Source: Beroe forskalii
Lineage: Eukaryota > Ctenophora > Nuda > Beroida > Beroidae
DNA: 64,000 bases
Direction of reading: 5' to 3'
NCBI GenBank assembly: GCA_011033025.1
Contig: WFMF01000518.1
Span: forward strand, 1 to 64,000
The notes beneath the pieces were generated by a model. That model ran no database searches. It was not told where the DNA came from and worked only from the letters and a program-made list of their open reading frames with translations. Of this stretch, positions 45,901 to 54,432 are shown piece after piece. Every line of letters begins with the position of its first letter. Within the stretch, counting starts at the first letter, position 1. Made by a program: the position numbers and the translations under genes.

Positions 45901-47547
45901 AAGTGAAGGGAGGGGAGTGTGAGGCTGAGGGGAGGTGGCTGAGGAATGTGTGGGGAGAGTGGGGGGTCTGCAGAAGACTCAACGTGAAACCTGAGCTGGT
46001 TACACAGTGGAGGGAGGATTTAAGGGAGACTTTACCCGAGAAGAAAGCTAAGATGAGGGGGGAAGGGAGGTGTTTGCGGGACGATGCAGTCTTCAGTTAC
46101 AAAACCCTCCAATTTAACTGATCATTAGTGGAGACAAGAAAGGTGACAAAAGCAGTTATTGAGCAACGTGAGCTGGACTGTGATGGCAACACAAGTTTCG
46201 TTATTGGTTCGGGAAATTGATAACTCATTTATGAATCTGTATCATGCCCATATTTAAAATTGAGCAAGAGACGTTTGAGTGCAAGTTGCTGTTTTAGTAA
46301 TTAGATAAGATTGCATTAGATTGTGAAAAGTGAGCAGCCATTTCAAACCTCCGAAATTTCAACTAAATCACTGAGAATCTATTCGAGTACCACTAGGCCA
46401 GGGCCTCCCCAGAGTAAAGGTAAAACAGACCCTGTCCAAGCACAACGATTATAACAAATGCTTAGAGCATGGCTGGAAATTTTTGTCGTCCCACGAGGTG
46501 CAGGGCAAGTGCAATACAACAAATTAATGCACGCCTTCAAGAACCCTCAAAATTGGCTAATATAAAGAATTTTTAAGTTGAAATTTGAAAAATACCAACT
46601 CACCAAAGGCTGTCCGAAGGATTGGTGCCTCATGACCCCTAACTGTCCACTGTTCCTCACTCATCAGATCTGTAAACATGGTACACTACTATTAATTTAT
46701 TGCTGCCAATATAATATGAATAAGACTTCTGTATGACTGAGATCAGCATGAAATTGATAATAGAATTGCTTTAATTGATTTTGTTTTCAATACTGGGGAT
46801 AATTAAGTATCAAATGTGCATCTTATTACCTACAATATAGCAGAGATTAAAATAATTCTATAATTTAAATTGTGTCATTTTTATGATATAGTAAATGAAA
46901 TTGAACAGTGGACCTAAGTCTATAAAGATAAAACCAAACCTGTAATTTTCAGAATAAATTCTGCACTTCCAGCCAGAATTTGAGTCTTGTCAAAATTTAA
47001 TGAAATGTTTGTGATGTTTCCAGAAAATTTCCCAAGAAATCCCGACTTATTGCCATCAGGGAATCCCCATTTCTGAAGCGACCAGCCTTCTGAAGAAGCT
47101 GCTATGTAGTCATCCCATTGCAGAATATTAGATATACTGAATGCATCCACAAAAAATGAATGTTCAGATGATGGCTGGAAAAATTAGAAATTAATTCAGA
47201 AATTTAACTTCAAAACCATCCCAAGCTATGAAACATAGACTAATACTTCTTTAAGACTTATGTATATCACTGACGTTTTGCTTGCAAGTAAATGGTAAAC
47301 CCCACAGATCCTCACTTAGCCATACACCCCTTGATGGGTCAATCTTGAGTTGAATTCAATTTAAGTACATAGGTTAAATGCATTTGATATTAGATCCTAT
47401 TTGAAAACTTACTTCAGCTCTGACTGTTCCAGAGTATATTTTGATGTTGCCATCACTGCCTCCAGATATTATTTTCGTTCCATCAGAACTGTAACTTACA
47501 GCAACATGCCCTTCATCATGGTCCCCGTACCCACTACTAAAAACCAT
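30937..47547 (-). CDS. WDHD1: WDHD1/AND-1 (Ctf4 family) replication factor, 17 exons
   Basis: AND-1/Ctf4 trimers link the CMG helicase to DNA polymerase alpha at the fork. Exons: 47547-47413, 47174-46940, 46669-46604, 37109-36928, 36772-36675, 36352-36235, 35967-35816, 35664-35583, 35449-35263, 34796-34660, 34408-34288, 34148-33958, 33759-33577, 33025-32708, 32576-32361, 32195-32103, 31908-30937. N-terminal WD40 blades: SSDGTKIISGGSDGNIKIY, VRGHEAPILRTAF, FASSSCDGCLKIW, LLVGFKDGTILVWDL. SepB-like core: LKFRYLVWNDVGII, EFHDSATHHPLHMVNSLGY, SASKEWNVSLPKGEN, TLGGVQQHIFSL, VYDSEGVLRSLL. HMG-box-like GYALWFESQTG near residue 980, tail LAAFQFKKK. About 1160 residues (human 1129). Intron 3 (9.5 kb) holds the MULE and two CapA genes. 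Exon 10 lacks one base (near 34688) and exon 13 has one extra (near 33622), judged by frame and homology; other exons are intact. Confidence 0.93.
33030..33480. repeat. G-rich minisatellite in WDHD1 intron 13
   Basis: Imperfect 15-25-bp units such as GGGGAGTGGGGCGGGTAA and GGGAGTTGGGCGGGTGAG run from about 33035 to 33152 and from 33353 to about 33470. They are interrupted by an inserted element at 33153-33352. On the transcribed strand this is C-rich sequence just upstream of the exon 14 acceptor. Confidence 0.8.
33153..33352. mobile_element. 200-bp MITE with CAAACGACCGGTT ends inside the minisatellite
   Basis: AAACGACCGGTT at the left end and AACCGGTCGTTT at the right end are inverted copies. 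The interior repeats GGTTTCGGTTTCGGTTCG and GGTTAACCGGTATTTCGG twice. AGTGGGGTG occurs on both sides (33144-33152 and 33353-33361), a possible 8-9-bp target duplication that would fit hAT-type transposition. The flanking minisatellite makes that match less certain. Confidence 0.7.
35212..35290 (-). repeat. Tandem copy of the WDHD1 exon 9 donor junction
   Basis: Minus strand: GGTGGAACAGAGAGATGAAC then CTG|GTAAGG is the donor chosen here (exon end 35263). About 46 bp further into the intron, GGTGGAACAGAGAGATGAAC recurs, followed by CAG|GTTAGT, also a good donor. The frame stays open between them, so both donors may be usable. The choice of the first follows from phase with exon 10. Confidence 0.85.
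37110..38859. other. WDHD1 intron 3, part before the MULE; includes a diverged copy of the CapA-flanking unit
   Basis: No exon. Between about 37368 and 38180 several blocks match the region 43160-44580 in order: GAGACATATTCCT, AAGCCGCGTCAATTGATC, GTGCGTTTGAACTG, GATGAACCATCAATGGACGC, TTTCGTTGTA and GTTGATAAGG. This is a third, older copy of the unit that separates the CapA genes. 38640-38800 has palindromes of GAGTCTCAAATGACAGTCAC and CCCAAATGTCTCAAATTGAG. Confidence 0.6.
39125..39255. repeat. Long near-perfect hairpin inside the MULE
   Basis: TAAATTCTAATTTTCCTCTA...GACCATTAACCTTTCG is mirrored as its reverse complement on the right. Arms are about 55 bp, with a loop of about 10 bp centred at 39187. 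Only a few bases differ (an extra GACTGTAC on the right). Confidence 0.9.
39266..40109 (-). pseudogene. MULE transposase remnant
   Basis: Minus-strand pieces match the family in order. WRIPCAYGLLPGKSEALNTN and LLEELDTRGP with SVLTDYET come from the DDE core (40084-39734 frame). AEGWHNSFKSIVTCTNFTIW and KKWINYYERLQRVVDKY come from the C-terminal part (39709-39266 frame). The pieces are in different frames and the N-terminal part of the usual protein is missing, so the element could not make its own transposase. A 130-bp perfect hairpin (39125-39255) lies downstream of the remnant. Confidence 0.85.
40515..40890. repeat. Fold-back palindrome (arms about 185 bp) at the outer edge of the left duplication arm
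   Basis: From the centre near 40705 (TTAACCCAAAGGGCCGGTTAA) the sequence runs outward as two inverted arms. Shared blocks in both orientations include TTTAGCCGGCC, TGTTAACATCTATGAG, CAACAGCTGCTTCAATG, ATGATATGATGCATCA and CTCAATGGTTGTGTTTGC. Only the right half of this palindrome is present in the other duplication arm (60830-61010), so the duplication boundary coincides with its centre. Confidence 0.9.
40860..41110. repeat. TGTCCCA/GAGTCCCA-rich simple repeat
   Basis: Irregular units TTTGTCCCAAATGTCCCA, CTGTCCCAATTC and TTTCTGAGTCCCATTTTTCC fill about 250 bp upstream of CapA copy 1. The mirror copy is at 60595-60850. It produces spurious open frames on both strands. Similar units at 38640-38810 and 40500-40550. 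Confidence 0.8.
41290..42639 (+). CDS. CapA/PgsA-like poly-gamma-glutamate capsule family protein, copy 1 (intact, intronless)
   Basis: In bacteria CapA/PgsA works with the membrane synthase CapBC in poly-gamma-glutamate synthesis or export. A poly-gamma-glutamate role here is inference. The ATG at 41290 gives 449 residues without introns. Residues about 4-24 (WFITIAVGIFTVNVLIL) form one membrane anchor after a basic start, so a type II protein with the catalytic-fold domain outside or in the lumen is likely. Family motifs in order: SIGAVGDFLFH (Asp 48), ANFEG (84-88), LVSIANNHILD (153-155), HGGNEYSYSPTPS (245-), VIGNHPHVSQPVEAF (275-280), WSVGNFISHQGY (301-). The C-terminal about 110 residues are Cys-containing (CFDYIPTCVVCEERGNN) and unlike bacterial proteins I recall. 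It lies in WDHD1 intron 3 on the opposite strand. Confidence 0.92.
   Translation: MNRFKRWFITIAVGIFTVNVLILKMTRMKEEKHSTTQEKYVSIGAVGDFLFHKENQLQAFSYGSFKSIWEGVLQNFDKFDILIANFEGLSANVVRHANNSCTEVTGEEAEKLEFGPVYQAWEFAKKTKNVFNYHPMLIRDLQDSGFDLVSIANNHILDLCDIGLQKVIEILTNSGLPFIGGGGGTSDAGWYHVTQHGNYSIAWVACTEMTNRHYETDSLMYCDNPMFRVMISLLSRSHTVIAALHGGNEYSYSPTPSFQNIVFSALKAGVTLVIGNHPHVSQPVEAFMVNNRRVAVIWSVGNFISHQGYGILDNTAWNYNLPEVRKRASGIVEFRLSPVVDDRTGRSTLEFDCFDYIPTCVVCEERGNNVTEFYVREVKGGECEAEGRWLRNVWGEWGVCKRLKVRPELVTQWREDLRETLPEKKAKMRGEGRCLRDDAVFSYKTLQFN
42640..44780. other. Spacer unit between CapA copies 1 and 2
   Basis: No coding sequence recognised. 42790-42990 has three tandem copies of TTTCAAGTCTTCGATAAAA with GTCTATATAAATCTG and CTTATTG. 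43160-44580 matches, in diverged form, 37368-38180. GTCATAATGTGGGG repeats lie at 43650-43700. A small palindrome around TCATTACCGATGATCCATCG sits near 44030. The inverted counterpart is 57060-58980. Confidence 0.65.
44781..46121 (+). CDS. CapA/PgsA-like protein, copy 2 (intact, intronless)
   Basis: A tandem paralogue of copy 1. The ATG at 44781 gives 446 residues. It differs from copy 1 by about 21 substitutions and a three-residue loss just after the membrane anchor; all family motifs (GDFLFH, NFEG, NNHILD, HGG.EYSYSP, GNHPHV, GNFISHQ) are unchanged. Substitutions are mostly conservative (for example TNSG to SNSG, WSVGN to WSIGN), and both frames are fully open, which suggests selection on the protein in both left-arm copies. 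The upstream 100 bp (TTGATCTCAGTTGCTTCTC before the ATG) is shared with copy 1, so at least part of the promoter was duplicated with it. Confidence 0.92.
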   Translation: MLRLKRWFITITVGIFTVNVLMTLMKEEKHSVTQEKYVSIGAVGDFLFHKENQLQAFSYGSFKSIWEGVLQNFDKFDILIANFEGLSANVVRHANNSCTEVTGEEAEKLEFGPVYQAWEFAKKTKNVFNYHPMLIRDLQDSGFDLVSIANNHILDLCDIGLQKVIEILSNSGLPFIGGGGGTSDAGWYHVTQHGNYSIAWVACTEKTNRHYETESLMYCDNPIFRVMISLLSRSHTVIAVLHGGSEYSYSPTPSFQKIVFSALRAGVTIVIGNHPHVSQPVEAFMVNNRRVAVIWSIGNFISHQGYGFLDNTTWNYNLPDVRKRASGIVEFRLSPVVDDRTGRSTLEFDCFDYIPTCVVCEERGNNVTEFYVREVKGGECEAEGRWLRNVWGEWGVCRRLNVKPELVTQWREDLRETLPEKKAKMRGEGRCLRDDAVFSYKTLQFN

Positions 47548-47562
47548 CTAAATGAAAGTTAT

Positions 47563-47779
47563 ATCAACAATTAAAGAATAAATCCTTTAAAACACATCGA
47601 TTTGCAAGACTTTTCTCCAACTCTGGACTTAAACTTTGACACGATTTCTTGAGAAATACTATGAAATAACAGCCAAATCCAAATGAGTCACACCTAGATG
47701 ATTGGTGTGCAGGCATCATCAGTCCAATACCTACCTCAGCTTTCGGGGTGTTCAAATTGCGAGAGCTTTTTTATGAGGT
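47563..47779 (-). mobile_element. SINE-like insertion with 6-bp target duplication
   Basis: Present in the left arm but missing from the right arm just upstream of WDHD1 exon 1. AGTTAT flanks it at 47557-47562 and 47780-47785. Read on the minus strand it starts CTCATAAAAAAGCTCTCGCA and includes GCTGAGGTAGGTATTGGACT and GATGATGCCTGCACACCA. A second copy lies at about 50815-51045. No RNA polymerase III promoter boxes were confirmed, so the class is tentative. Confidence 0.75.
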
Positions 47780-47865
47780 AGTTATGGTAGTAATTTCATC
47801 AAAACAACTGTTTCTTATAAAGTAATCTTCCATAAATTCTATGATATAACAATAATAATAATAAT

Positions 47866-48150
47866 TGAAACTTTTATATTATAGTGGCACATCAACTTAA
47901 TTAATTGCACAGCTGTGCCACGAAAACAGCATATTCCGAAAAGGGTGACAGTGCACTAACATAACTTAAAGCATTCACATGAAATACATTGGCAAATTAA
48001 AATCAATGGCATTTAAGCACTGTCAGGTTAAAAACAAAAACCTTATATACATAAAATAAATAAGTTAAGGGAATAAATTAAATTAGGATGATTCAAATGC
48101 CAGCTTAAATAAATAGCTTTTAAAGAGCAGTCTTGAATATTTCCAATAGT
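47866..48150. other. Left part of the spacer between duplication arms
   Basis: AT-rich, with an AATAAT run near 47850-47870. No coding sequence recognised. The WDHD1 promoter/5' UTR may lie here or in the inner end of the arm, since the first identifiable coding exon starts at 47547. Confidence 0.45.
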
Positions 48151-49720
48151 AGAACAACTTTTAATTTAAAGGAAGACTATTCCAAAGTTTAGGACCACTC
48201 TTTCGAAAGAACGTTCACCATAATGTGAAATAACTCTAGGTTCATAAAGATAAATTGAGTGACTGTAATCAGCATATCTGAACATAGACATCAAGTAACT
48301 GGGTCCAAGGCCATTTAAACATTTATAAACTAGGAGGAGTAATTTAAACTGAATTCGAAACTTAATAGGTAACCAGTGAAGTTCTTTAAGAGTTTCGCCA
48401 AGATGGTCATGCTTGTAGAGGCCCACAACAGCCTTGGCTGCTGCATTCTAATTAACTGCAGTTGATTAATAAGTTTTCATTGATACCAAAATATATAGAG
48501 CATTGCAATAGTCAAGCCTGCATACAACAATACTGTTAATGATAAGTTTCATTTGTTCATTTGAGAAGATGAACCTTTTCTTCACAGCATTTCTGATGAG
48601 ACGAAAACAATCTCTTTCAGAGCATTAATATGGCTGTCAAATGAGAGTCTGTTGTCTACTGTTATACCAAGATTCCTTACACTTGAAGTAAATCTGATAC
48701 AAACATTACCAGGGAGGATGATCCTCCAATGTCTATCTGATTAAGTGTTGGGAGGTCCAATCACCATAACCTGGGTTTTTCCAGGGTTGTTGCAAGCAAA
48801 ATTCAATCATCAATTTTGAATTGTTTTGAAACAATTCATGAGCCGGGAGTTGAGTGTTTCTGCCTGATCACAAGGGACAAAAGATTTATAAACTTTGTTG
48901 GTCATCAGCATAGCCATGTACCTTGAAGCCCATTTCTTCAATTGTCCTGTACAGAGATCTAATGTAGATATTAAACAATATTGGCCCTAGCACAGAGCCT
49001 TGGGGGACACCAAACTGGAGGATAATAGAGTCACTCACAACACTCCCAAGTCTGGTGCGCTGAGACCTACCCATCAAAAAGCTTTTAAACCATTTAAGTG
49101 CTGTTCCTCTGATTCTTATTTCTTTACTAAGAATTTCAAGCAGCTTGTAGGTTCTGACAGTATCAAATGCTGAAAGATCCAGCATCATCAACACTGTAGC
49201 TGATCTGTTATCACAAGCAATAAGTAAATCATTTGTGACCTTGAGAAGAATTGTTTCAGTGAGTAGTTTTTCTTGTATGCTGACTGCTGTGGTATATTCA
49301 TGTTATTCTTCACAAGATGGTCATTGAGTCTAGAAAGAACAACACGCTCTATAAGTTTACCAAGGAAAGATAGGTTAGAAATTGGGCGATAGTTTTGAAG
49401 TCATTTGGGTCAAGTTTGGAGTCTTTGAGAGTTGGAATGATATCTGCAATCTTCAAATAATCAATTGATGGAGAGTGACTGATTGACTAATTTACAATAT
49501 TGGAATAATAGTTTCAATGTTTTCCTTCAGTATACACTCAGGTAAAAAGTCAGTGGGTGCACACTTGATTCCACTGGTTTTAATGATCTCACTGAGTTCT
49601 TCTTCAGTGCAAGGTGAGAATTCATTCAAATAACCATCTGAAAATACAGGTTTGGGTTCAATGGTGGAGGAATTGAAATTAGAGAGGTAGAGTCTCGGAT
49701 CTTAATGAAGGCCAGCCTGC
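48151..49720 (-). mobile_element. Decayed CR1/L2-like LINE fragment (reverse transcriptase)
   Basis: Minus-strand RT motifs appear in order: LMMLDLSAFDTV (first catalytic Asp region), GTALKWFKSFLMGRSQRTRL, GVPQGSVLGPILFNIYI and HGYADDQQ (YADD catalytic pair) at 49194-48886. They are followed at 48426-48166 by the C-terminal block LKELHWLPIKFRIQFKLLLL with VYKCLNGLGPSYL. Upstream remnants reach about 49700. Frames change several times and no endonuclease domain is recognisable, so it is dead. It lies wholly in the spacer and is not duplicated. Confidence 0.88.
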
Positions 49721-50785
49721 AGCCCGCCCATGCAATTTTATTCGTTTCAAAATTTGTCACAATTTGCCAGATTTTATGTACGTTTACCGCACGCGCGATG
49801 CTGTAATTGCTTCATCGCGCACGTACGAACATATTCTATACCCATGCGCGGCGTAAAAATATCGCGTAAAGTTTCATCTGACCCTTATTTCACTGAAATA
49901 ATGGTCAGACAACGTCTGACAACACCTATGCAGGCTAATGAACCTTCCGAGCGACGCGCCGCGCCACGCGCCTGGCCACTGACGCATGTCCGCTGTTCCC
50001 CTATTCCCCTAACCAGGGGCGTTGCGTAACCAGGGCCCTGGTTAGGGCAAGTCCGCTGTTGTTTTCCTAAGCCCGCATAGGTGTGTGTACGCGCTGCGCG
50101 CTTCCCTACGGGGAAGCGCGCCGCGCGAGCCACACAGGGATATATGTGTTTAGCAAGCTGTTGTCAGACGTTGCCTGGCCCCTTCGCCTTACTGCCTTAG
50201 GTGGGCGCGCGCGTACACCGACAACGTCTGACAACTTATATTATTACTTCTCTCTTTCTGTTAATTGGCTTTATAAATTCATAATGGTAATGATTAATGA
50301 ATATCATATATTATGTTTAAAGTAATTATATGTTACATTAATTTACTGCTCAAGCTCAGGCTAGTAGGCTACATATGACTTCTTTTAATGTTTTGATCAG
50401 TATGTACCAGTTTTTGAGGGTATAATTTATTTTCAGATGGCATTTTGTTTTTTAACAAAAGTAAAAGTTTGGAAGTTTGAACTTTTAAATCTTTTAAGTT
50501 TTTTTAAGTTTTTTTTTGTTTTTTTTTAAAGTTTTTTAATTCAAAAATGTTTTAACCCTGATTTTCAGGAGAAGCATCTCTCAAGATGGAGTATTGGATC
50601 AGGATGCATGCCACTTCTCATTAATTTCATTAATAATGCAACGTAAAAAGGACACAAACTTGGATCCATCCACGGTCCTCTACTTCTCTTCACTAAGTGT
50701 TTTGCTTAATTTCTTGATGCTTGGTACAAACAAAGACCAAGAGCAAGTTTCAGATTCATTCAGGCTGGTGGTCACTACACTTGAA
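49721..50785. other. Spacer stretch with a GC-rich inverted-repeat patch
   Basis: 49780-50240 is markedly GC-rich with GCGCGCAC-type sequence. CAGACAACGTCTGACAAC occurs near 49902, CTGTTGTCAGACGTTGCC near 50157 and GACAACGTCTGACAAC near 50220. GTAACCAGGGCCCTGGTTA near 50027 is a perfect palindrome. Probably one or two MITEs; ends not resolved. 50500-50545 is T-rich. No gene. Confidence 0.5.
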
Positions 50786-51050
50786 AGTGCTATACCCTGA
50801 TACCAGGGGTGACTGCTGGGGGCCCAACTCATAAAAAGCTCTCACCATTTAAAAAACCCCAAAAGCTGAGGTAGGTATTGGACTGATGATGCCTGCACAC
50901 CACTCATCTTGGTGTGACTCACTTAGATCCTGCTGCTCTCCACATTGGATTACCTCAAGGGATCATGTTGGTGTTCAAGTACGGAGTTGGAGAAAAGTCT
51001 TGCAGATTGATGTCTTGAAGAAAGATTTCTTTTTAATTCAAAATGCCAGC
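50786..51050 (+). mobile_element. Second copy of the SINE-like element
   Basis: AACTCATAAAAAGCTCTCAC, GCTGAGGTAGGTATTGGACT and GATGATGCCTGCACACCAC match the insertion at 47563-47779 in opposite orientation. This copy has extra sequence (about 50900-50990) that the other lacks. Confidence 0.7.
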
Positions 51051-52494
51051 TGTTATTTTACGAAGTTCATGCATGTTTTTTTTTTCTTTTCATAAAGTGG
51101 GCTGTAAACACAGCCAATTTTTCACACGATTCACCAATTAGGATATCATTTTTTCTTGTTCATATGTTCAATTGAATCTGACCTTTTTTTTAACTCTTTC
51201 ATTTATTTTTTAATGCCAGGGAATGTTTTTTTGAACAATAATTGGTTGGTTTGTATTGATCTGGATTTTTTTCAAAAAGTTAGAAATATGTTGACTTCAG
51301 ATAATATTATCGGTTCTTAATCATTGTAATTGTGATACACCTCTCATTACATATGTTGGGTGCTTTCTCAACCTGTATTTTATAATATTTGACTCTCTTC
51401 GGAGATTTTTAAAAAAAGTTTGAAGGTAGTTTTATGAAAACAGTGTTGATGTACTTATCTTTTTTTTTTTTTTTTTTTTAAAGAAATAGTTTATTTCACA
51501 TCAACAATCAATTTATATGTCCAATATGTTAGGTTAGAATATATACATGGAGTAGTTTCGGCTATTTGAAACGCAGAGATTTAGTATTTGCCATGTAAAT
51601 GCTCGAGAATGGACAGCTATTTTGATAACTTAACAAATACAATTGAGAGAAGAGGTAAGTCAAGGTGGTTAAGAAGTATAGGCATTTCATATGTGCTGAT
51701 GAAGGGAAGGAGTACTGGCGTTTGTTCCTCACGCGGGACACATCATGCCTGGCAATAGTCAAAATGCGTGTCAATTGAGCTGAAGACCACGGAAAGTACC
51801 TTCATGTGGTGGATTGGTTCCATCGAGCCTAGTATTTATGTAATATGCAACTAGCATAAATATAAATGCTAGCAGGTATGATATGTGTTGTGGCTGAGCC
51901 CATGTTATCACCCACATCTAAAACTTTGATCTCAATTACCTGCTACCTATAGAACCTTGAACCTTTGCAGCAAGAGTAAAGACAACAGCATGTGCGTATG
52001 GTAAGTCTGTTAAATCGGCATAGATAGATAAATTAATTTTATCTTTATTTTAAACAAACTTTGAATTTTTAAACAAACCCTTGTTTTAATTTTTGAAATT
52101 ATTCCTACAGTTAATGAAAAATTTTAATTAATGCCAATTGATTTTCAGGACTATATGATTTGATATACCTATTGTTAGTCCTTAGCAGGAAGCCCTTTTA
52201 ACAGATTCTTAATTTGAATTGTTGCTTGCCCTCAGCACACCACAGATGTTTCACATATGAAGCTAGGAGAGTATATTGTTTTCTGTGTGCTGTAAAAATT
52301 TATAATTGAATTGAATTGAAGGAAATATTTTCTTGAGTCTATACTAATGAACCTTCTAAGTTGTGCTGAGGGAAAACACTCAGCCAATCATTAAGACTGT
52401 TAACAAGGTTACCCAATACAAATGCTGGTCTGTACTGTTGTAAAATATTGTTTTATTTCAGTGCTGTAAAACATTATAATTGAATTGAAATATT
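51051..52494. other. Right part of the spacer between duplication arms
   Basis: AT-rich with a 20-odd-base poly-T tract at about 51458-51480, which may be the reversed poly(A) tail of a retroposed sequence covering 51480-51840. No protein recognised. AATTGAATTGAA runs near 52305 and 52470. No gene. Confidence 0.4.
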
Positions 52495-52773
52495 GTTTCA
52501 TTGAAATATTATTAGATCATAGAATTCATGGAAGATTACTTTATAAGAAACAGTTGTTTTGATGAAATCACTATCATAACTTTCATTTAGATGGTTTTTA
52601 GTAGTGGGTACGGGGACCATGATGAAGGGCATGTTGCTGTAAGTTACAGTTCTGATGGAACGAAAATAATATCTGGAGGCAGTGATGGCAACATCAAAAT
52701 ATACTCTGGAACAGTCAGAGCTGAAGTAAGTTTTCAAATAGGATCAAATGCATTTAACCTATGTACTTAAATT

Positions 52774-54432
52774 GGCAGTCTTGAACTATTCCGACACGAC
52801 CGGCTGGCCGGCCGGCTAGCCGACCGGCTAACCGGCTAGCCGGCCGGCCAGCCGGTGAGCCAACCGGCTAGCCGGCCGGCTAGTCAATCAGCCGGTCAGC
52901 TAGCCGCCTGGCTTGCCAGTTAGCCGGCTGGCTAGCCGGTCGGTTAGCCGGTTGGTTAGCCGGTCGGCTAGCCGGCCGGCTAGCCGGTGAGCCAATCGGC
53001 TAGCCGACCGGCCAGCCGGTTAGCCGACCGGCTAACCCCTACTCCAACACCCCTTCGTTTGCTTTCCTTCGTTTTCCTTCCTTCTCGGGCATCTGACAGT
53101 ATAAAGAGCAAAATATTTGAAATCAGCGTATCCAAATTTTCAGGACTGCCTCTCAATCGGTACATTAGTGGGTTAACGTATTCAGATTCTCGCGGTATAC
53201 CTACGTATCTCGCGTCATGTAATGCCTTATCAAGATAAGAACATCGCTCTCTTACTTGAGATCGCATTCACTTACGTGTCTTACATGAATATGACTGATT
53301 GCAGGGTGAAAATACTTCCAACAGAATAGTAAGTGACACGGACTGATTAGGGCTACATTGAATGCAATGCTTCATAGATCGTCTCCTACCCTGTTATTGC
53401 ATGGATATGTCGCTTCGAGACGAATACTTCCAACAGAATAGTAACATCGTTCACTTACGTATCTCATGTGACACGGATCAGCAGAACATAACCTTCACGC
53501 AGTTCATCTGGCTCCTCCACGCCTTCTCCAACAAGAACAACACCAACGTCAACACGGGACTGTCAGAGCACTCTGTGTCGGTGTGGGTGGGCAAGCTACT
53601 AACCTGCTTGGCGGAGTACCTGTACAAGAGTATAAGAACCCTGTGGTGCTCGGCGGACATGGTGTGGTGGTGGAGGTGGACGATAATAAATATGGGAAAC
53701 GGAAGAACAACCAAGGATCATGGCGGGATGGCAACTGGGTGCTTGGGAGGTAGATGAGGATGTTGTAGAGGAGGTAAGTGTAGGAGGAGAGGTGGGTGGA
53801 GCAGGAGAGGTGGGTGGAGCAGTAGAGTTGGGTGGAGCAGGAGATGTAGTCTGTGTAGGTGGACTGGAAGGGGTTGGAAGAGGGGCCATTCGAAGAGGTG
53901 GTAGATTCATCATCTTTTTGCGATCCCAAGTAGGATCAGAGCGATGTTCTTATCTTGATAAGGCATTACATGACGCGAGATACGTAGGTATACTGCAAGA
54001 ATACGTGCAATAATATATCGCGAATAATGCACCGATTGAGAGGCAGTCCTGAAAATTTGGATACGCTGATTTCGGATATTTCGCCCGAGAAGGAAGGCAA
54101 ACGAAGCTTTGCAGAAGGAAGGCAAAGGGGTGTTGGAGTAGGGGTTAGCCGGCCGGCTAACCGGCTGGCCGGTCGGCTAGCTGGTTGGCTCACCGGCTAG
54201 CCGGCTGGCTAGCCGACCGGCTAACCGACCGGCTAGCTGGCCGGCTAACTGGCAAGCCGGGCGGCTAGCCAACCGGCTGATTGACTAGCCGGCCGGCTAG
54301 CCGGTTGGCTCACCGGCTGGCCGACCGGCTAACCGACCGGCCAGCCGGCCGGCTAACCCGGCTTAACCGGCCGGCTGGCCGGTCGGCTAGCCGGCCGGCC
54401 AGCTGGTCGTGTCGGAATAGTTCAAGACTGCC
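52774..54432 (+). mobile_element. Merlin (IS1016-like) DNA transposon with 8-bp target duplication
   Basis: Terminal inverted repeats GGCAGTCTTGAACTATTCCG (52774) and its inverse ending GTTCAAGACTGCC (54432) bound 1659 bp. The 8-bp direct repeat CTTAAATT flanks it (52766-52773, 54433-54440). The uninterrupted target is seen once in the left arm near 47360. Eight-base targets and GG ends fit Merlin. About 250 bp of GGCTAGCCGGCCGG-type repeats line each end as subterminal arms, and an inner inverted pair (53035-53230 with 53930-54145) surrounds the transposase remnant. The insertion postdates the inverted duplication, or was lost from the other arm. Confidence 0.92.
53360..53760 (+). pseudogene. 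Merlin / ISXO2-like transposase remnant
   Basis: The frame from 53362 reads YFQQNSNIVHLRISCDTDQQ, then TFTQFIWLLHAFSNKNNT and GLSEHSVSVWVGKLLTCLAE, like the helical region before the ISXO2/DDE domain. In the next frame VVVEVDDNKYGKRKNNQGSW with NWVLG matches the conserved VEIDESKFGRRKYNRG block that carries the first catalytic Asp. The frame switch near 53640 and the absence of the rest of the DDE domain show it is inactive. A repeated ACTTCCAACAGAATAGTAA (53305 and 53425) suggests an internal duplication. Confidence 0.82.

Larger units (their letters stand above)
40705..47865. repeat. Left arm of a large inverted duplication
   Basis: Contains, left to right: half of the fold-back, a TGTCCCAA-rich segment, CapA copy 1, a spacer unit, CapA copy 2, and WDHD1 exons 3-1. 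All of this recurs inverted at 52495-61010. The arm ends near 47865 (TTCCATAAATTCTATGAT). Differences from the other arm: a 217-bp SINE-like insertion here (47563-47779), and no Merlin element. Confidence 0.93.

Noticed and set aside
51480-51840. Possible retroposed gene 3' end next to a poly-T tract
   Set aside because: The poly-T is suggestive but I recognise no protein or 3' UTR, and no target duplication was found.
53549-53929. Minus-strand Pro/Thr-rich open frames inside the Merlin element
   Set aside because: Antisense to the transposase remnant and a GGTGGAGCAGGAG repeat tract; no homology.
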